DNA from: JAZDCZ01 sp046757925
Lineage (GTDB): Bacteria > Gemmatimonadota > Gemmatimonadetes > Gemmatimonadales > GWC2-71-9
Reading direction: 5' to 3'
Assembly: GCA_046757925.1 (NCBI GenBank)
Contig: JBHHZE010000048.1
Location: 1 to 26,435 of the forward strand
Length of the DNA stretch: 26,435 nucleotides
The translations under genes and the position numbers were made by a program. Positions 23,971 to 26,435 of this stretch are shown here, piece by piece (position 1 is the first letter of the stretch; each line of letters opens with the position of its first letter). The notes under the pieces are model-generated. The model was not told where the DNA came from and did not search any database. It saw nothing but the letters and a program-made list of their open reading frames with translations.

Positions 23971-25166
23971 GAGGGAACCTTCAAATCCCTGGATAAGAGA
24001 ATTCTCTCTATCGCCTCACCTATCTTGTTGTTGGGCGTCGACGCTCCAGCCGTAATGCCGATCTTACCAATCGACTCGCCCAGCCACGCTGCCTCCGTTA
24101 CTTCGTCCGTGCTATCAGTCGGCTTGTAGCGTATCGATTGTGCTTGAACATCGATGCACGATGCATCGGAGATATGGTACGTGATCTTCTTGGTAGCGCA
24201 TAGCTTGGCGAGATGGTTCGTGTTGCTCGAGTTGTAGCCACCAATCACCAGCATCACATCCAGATCTCCGTCGATCAGCTCCTTGACGGCATCCTGCCGT
24301 TCTTGCGTGGCAGAGCATATCGTATCGAACGATCGGAAATGCTCTGGTAAGCAATCGGCTCCGTACCGAGTCACCATGGCCCTCTCGAGCCGGTCGGCGA
24401 TTGCCAGCGATTCCGAAGCGAGCATGGTAGTTTGGTTTGCGATTCCTATCCTCTCCAGATCGCGCTCGAAATCAAACCCCGCCGATACCTTGTGACCAAA
24501 GCAGCTTCGTAACGACCGGGCGTCGGAGCCTTCCCCGAGAAAGCGGCAGAGTATCTCCGCTTCGTCCATGTTTCGCACTATCAGGTACTTACCGCCTTCA
24601 TACTTGGTCACCTGACTCGCGGTAGCCTTGGTTTCCTCATGGAAATGTTTACCATGTACCACTGCAGTGAATCCATCCCGAGCATATTGCTCGACACGCT
24701 TCCACACGTTCAGAACGGAACCACACGTGGTATCTACCAGCACGCACTCCAGGTTCCGGAGATACTCAAAATCGGCGACTTTTACCCCGAACGCGGGAAT
24801 AATCACGACATCTTCACCGTGGATTTGGGAGAAGTCGAAGCGACCCCGATCGTTGGGCCTCAAGATCGTGACGCCCATATCCTCCAGCTTGCAATTCACG
24901 TGAGGATTGTGGATGATCTCGCCGACCAAGAAAACTCGCTTGTCGGGAAACTTTCTGTTGGTCTCATAGGCATACTCGACAGCCCGGTCGACACCATAGC
25001 AGAACCCGAACTCTCTCGCCAATCGAAACGTCAGGTCTCCAACAGCTAGCTCGTAGCCATTTTCACGGATCCGGTCGATCAGCTGACTGTGGTAGTCATC
25101 ACTGAGGGCGTCCGCTATGTCTGGCTTGAGACCGAACCCTTTGCGGAAATAGGTCTGTTCCATCAT
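23967..25166 (-). CDS. ispH: 4-hydroxy-3-methylbut-2-enyl diphosphate reductase IspH (long form)
   Basis: A 399-aa iron-sulfur reductase that makes IPP and DMAPP in the last step of the MEP isoprenoid pathway. The cluster cysteines are C56 (GFCYGVDRAVE), C148 (DTTCGSV) and C284 (DTICSATQERQ). Substrate-site phrases EIIHNPHV, HGKHFHEETKAT and GGYNSSNTNHLA are intact. At about 400 residues it belongs to the longer form known from cyanobacteria, plants and some other phyla; E. coli IspH has about 316. The extra length is partly an N-terminal extension of about 50 residues. Two adjacent ATGs (25166 and 25163) are equally possible, with no obvious ribosome site. It lies 6 bases after the lipoprotein gene in one operon. 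Confidence 0.95.
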   Translation of the reverse strand: MMEQTYFRKGFGLKPDIADALSDDYHSQLIDRIRENGYELAVGDLTFRLAREFGFCYGVDRAVEYAYETNRKFPDKRVFLVGEIIHNPHVNCKLEDMGVTILRPNDRGRFDFSQIHGEDVVIIPAFGVKVADFEYLRNLECVLVDTTCGSVLNVWKRVEQYARDGFTAVVHGKHFHEETKATASQVTKYEGGKYLIVRNMDEAEILCRFLGEGSDARSLRSCFGHKVSAGFDFERDLERIGIANQTTMLASESLAIADRLERAMVTRYGADCLPEHFRSFDTICSATQERQDAVKELIDGDLDVMLVIGGYNSSNTNHLAKLCATKKITYHISDASCIDVQAQSIRYKPTDSTDEVTEAAWLGESIGKIGITAGASTPNNKIGEAIERILLSRDLKVPS

Positions 25167-25172
25167 GGAAAG

Positions 25173-25820
25173 TTAATGCAAACCCGAGCTATCGGCTGTG
25201 CTATCGGGATTTGGCCAAAACGAATCGCTCACCTTTGCACAGTAGGCTCTCGCAGTTGTATCCACCGGCACCCTATCGATTACGCCTACATACCGGGTGA
25301 GAATATCCGTCTCGATCTCTCTAACGACCGACGTAAAGCGACCACTGACGTGCTCGCCCAGGGAGGAAATGTCCAACTCACCACTCTCCGCCTGGAACGC
25401 GTATGCCAACACCTTGCCGCGAAAGACCTGTAGACCTATTCTCGCCTCGCCCGACTCCGGCACGTCTTGATCGACTTCCGTAATCACATACGAGCCGGCA
25501 ACCGAATCGGTCTTCAGCCGCACCAGAATGAGGGTGCCGGTGCCCGGCACCAGGGCATCGATCTCCAGGAGGCCTCGTTCACGGCACAAAGTGGCACGCG
25601 CCTTCCAGCTACCGCCAAGGCGAAATTCACCCGCGCTCGCCGCCGCGAGATAACCGCGCCGGCCTGTGGGGAATGCCGGCACCGGTGGAAGGTTCTCCAT
25701 CACCGTCGGATCGTCGATCGAATCCAACTGGACAAAAATATCTTCGGACTGCTCGCGTGCGCCACCGCACGCCAGTGTCCCAATCAGAAGTACCCCCAGC
25801 GCGCCTGGAGCGAAGTTCAC
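25173..25820 (-). CDS. small lipoprotein of unknown function
   Basis: A 215-aa predicted lipoprotein: a hydrophobic N-terminal segment (ALGVLLIGTL) ends in the lipobox LACGG, giving a mature protein tethered to a membrane on the periplasmic side. The mature part is acidic at first, then a beta-rich region with GGSWKARATLCRERG and GRFTSVVREIE that suggests a small barrel. I do not recognise the family. The start GTG at 25820 overlaps the stop of the thioesterase gene (GTGA), with GGAAAG at a good distance upstream. A GTG three codons earlier sits on top of that ribosome site. The tight spacing to both neighbours places it in the thioesterase-ispH operon. Confidence 0.75.
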   Translation of the reverse strand: MNFAPGALGVLLIGTLACGGAREQSEDIFVQLDSIDDPTVMENLPPVPAFPTGRRGYLAAASAGEFRLGGSWKARATLCRERGLLEIDALVPGTGTLILVRLKTDSVAGSYVITEVDQDVPESGEARIGLQVFRGKVLAYAFQAESGELDISSLGEHVSGRFTSVVREIETDILTRYVGVIDRVPVDTTARAYCAKVSDSFWPNPDSTADSSGLH

Positions 25821-26281
25821 GGATCGCACTTTCCGCCAACAACGGCCCTAGCTCGGGGCGCGTCGACCAGAAACATGCTGAGGCTTTCTACGAGTTGGGC
25901 CGGCAATTGGCGCGATTTCATGGTCGCTCGGTCGGTGCAGACCAGCACTTCATGGCCCGTGGCGGCAAGCTGCGCCGCCCCTTCATGGACGACGTCGAAA
26001 TTGACGCAGATGGAACTCCTGCCAAAGCTCGTGAAATACGCCGCCACCCTCAAGCGATCGTCCAAGCGGGCCGGATACATGAAGTCACAGTCCAGGTGAA
26101 CACGCGGCAACCAGATGTCAAACCGATCGAAGACTTCGCTGTAGGGTATCCCCGCCGCCCTGAACATCTCCATTTCGGCGATTTCAAAGAAACGAACGTA
26201 CGCCCCGTAGAAGATTATCCCTGCCTTGTCCACATCGGACCAGCGTACGTACTCATCGATTACGAACGGTTGAGTTGTCAT
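25817..26281 (-). CDS. 4HBT/YbgC-type acyl-CoA thioesterase
   Basis: A 154-aa hotdog-fold thioesterase, cytosolic. The diagnostic N-terminal helix reads VRWSDVDKAGIIFYGAYVRFFEIAEME, with the Asp of D-x-D-x-x-G as the likely catalytic residue, as in 4-hydroxybenzoyl-CoA thioesterases and YbgC. The rest (VHLDCDFMYPARLDDRLRV, then INFDV-like strands) fits a single hotdog domain. The substrate is not predictable from sequence. The start ATG is at 26281; an in-frame TTG at 26290 is less likely. It appears to head the operon thioesterase, lipoprotein, ispH, with a GTGA overlap to the second gene. Confidence 0.85.
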   Translation of the reverse strand: MTTQPFVIDEYVRWSDVDKAGIIFYGAYVRFFEIAEMEMFRAAGIPYSEVFDRFDIWLPRVHLDCDFMYPARLDDRLRVAAYFTSFGRSSICVNFDVVHEGAAQLAATGHEVLVCTDRATMKSRQLPAQLVESLSMFLVDAPRARAVVGGKCDP

Positions 26282-26435
26282 GGGACCCAAGCTAGACCAC
26301 TGCCGTAGAAAAGGCTAATGCGACTGATTCCCAAGGCCGTCGCGCTACGCCCAGTAGATCGGTAGTGCCCGAAGCGCGCGGCGTGCCCGTTCTCTTGACC
26401 GCTCGGAACGGAACCGCCACAGACCCATAAATGCG
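26282..26435. other. unassigned right edge
   Basis: No gene can be assigned with confidence. On the minus strand two frames are open from the window edge. One ends at a TAG at 26345-26347 after about 29 basic codons (phrase FMGLWRFRSERSRERARR). The other is about 46 codons long. Either could be the tail of a gene lying to the right; the first has the look of a membrane-protein C-terminus, but this is weak. Confidence 0.25.

Noticed and set aside
1..26435. tRNA, rRNA, CRISPR array, insertion sequence or integrase
   Set aside because: No cloverleaf, conserved rRNA stretch, regularly spaced repeats or transposase-like frame was seen on either strand.

Overview
The window (26,435 bases, moderately GC-rich) looks like chromosome of an uncultured diderm bacterium. 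Two lipobox signal peptides (PstS and a small lipoprotein), a BNR-repeat protein, an S9 peptidase, a FabL-type enoyl reductase and a DnaE2/ImuB mutasome would suit Gemmatimonadota or a similar phylum, but that placement is only a guess. No rRNA, tRNA, CRISPR array, transposase or integrase is visible. Genes are tightly packed, many with overlapping start and stop codons.

Left part (1-6980), ordinary metabolism: a partial alpha/beta hydrolase, a stand-alone RsbRD-N-like sensor domain, a FabL-like enoyl-ACP reductase, a DAACS dicarboxylate/amino-acid symporter whose sodium-site residues are substituted, an S9 prolyl-oligopeptidase-type peptidase, a BNR/Asp-box protein and a DUF402 protein.

Middle (7073-12404): two co-directional large genes, an Eco57I/PglX-like adenine-N6 DNA methyltransferase (1023 aa) and an SNF2/RapA-type helicase (742 aa). 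This pairing looks like a small DNA-modification or phage-defence module. No nuclease and no DISARM drmA/B/C or BREX genes sit beside it.

Phosphate operon on the minus strand (17743 down to 12401): pstS, phoU fused to an LMW-phosphatase/ArsC-like domain that has lost its catalytic Cys and Arg, pstC, pstA, then two different pstB genes. The two PstB proteins are degenerate in complementary ways. One lacks the LSGGQ signature. The other keeps LSGGQ but lacks the Q-loop Gln and H-loop His. A heterodimer would therefore have one consensus ATP site and one dead site, an asymmetric design known from heterodimeric ABC exporters and CFTR but not, to my knowledge, from Pst importers.

Mutasome operon on the plus strand (17935-23970), divergent from pst: a 52-aa zinc-ribbon ORF, an Rv2578c/SplB-type radical SAM protein, ImuB, a DUF6504-like protein and DnaE2. 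No imuA or imuA' is present. Ahead of it is a strong sigma-70-like promoter (TTGCCA-N17-TATATT). A symmetric four-element operator, two TTCGGG then two CCCGAA-type copies spaced 5-7-5, overlaps the -10 box and the first start codon. This is the best candidate for an undescribed regulated DNA-damage module.

Right part (23967-26281), minus strand: a thioesterase, a lipoprotein and a long-form IspH in one compact operon.
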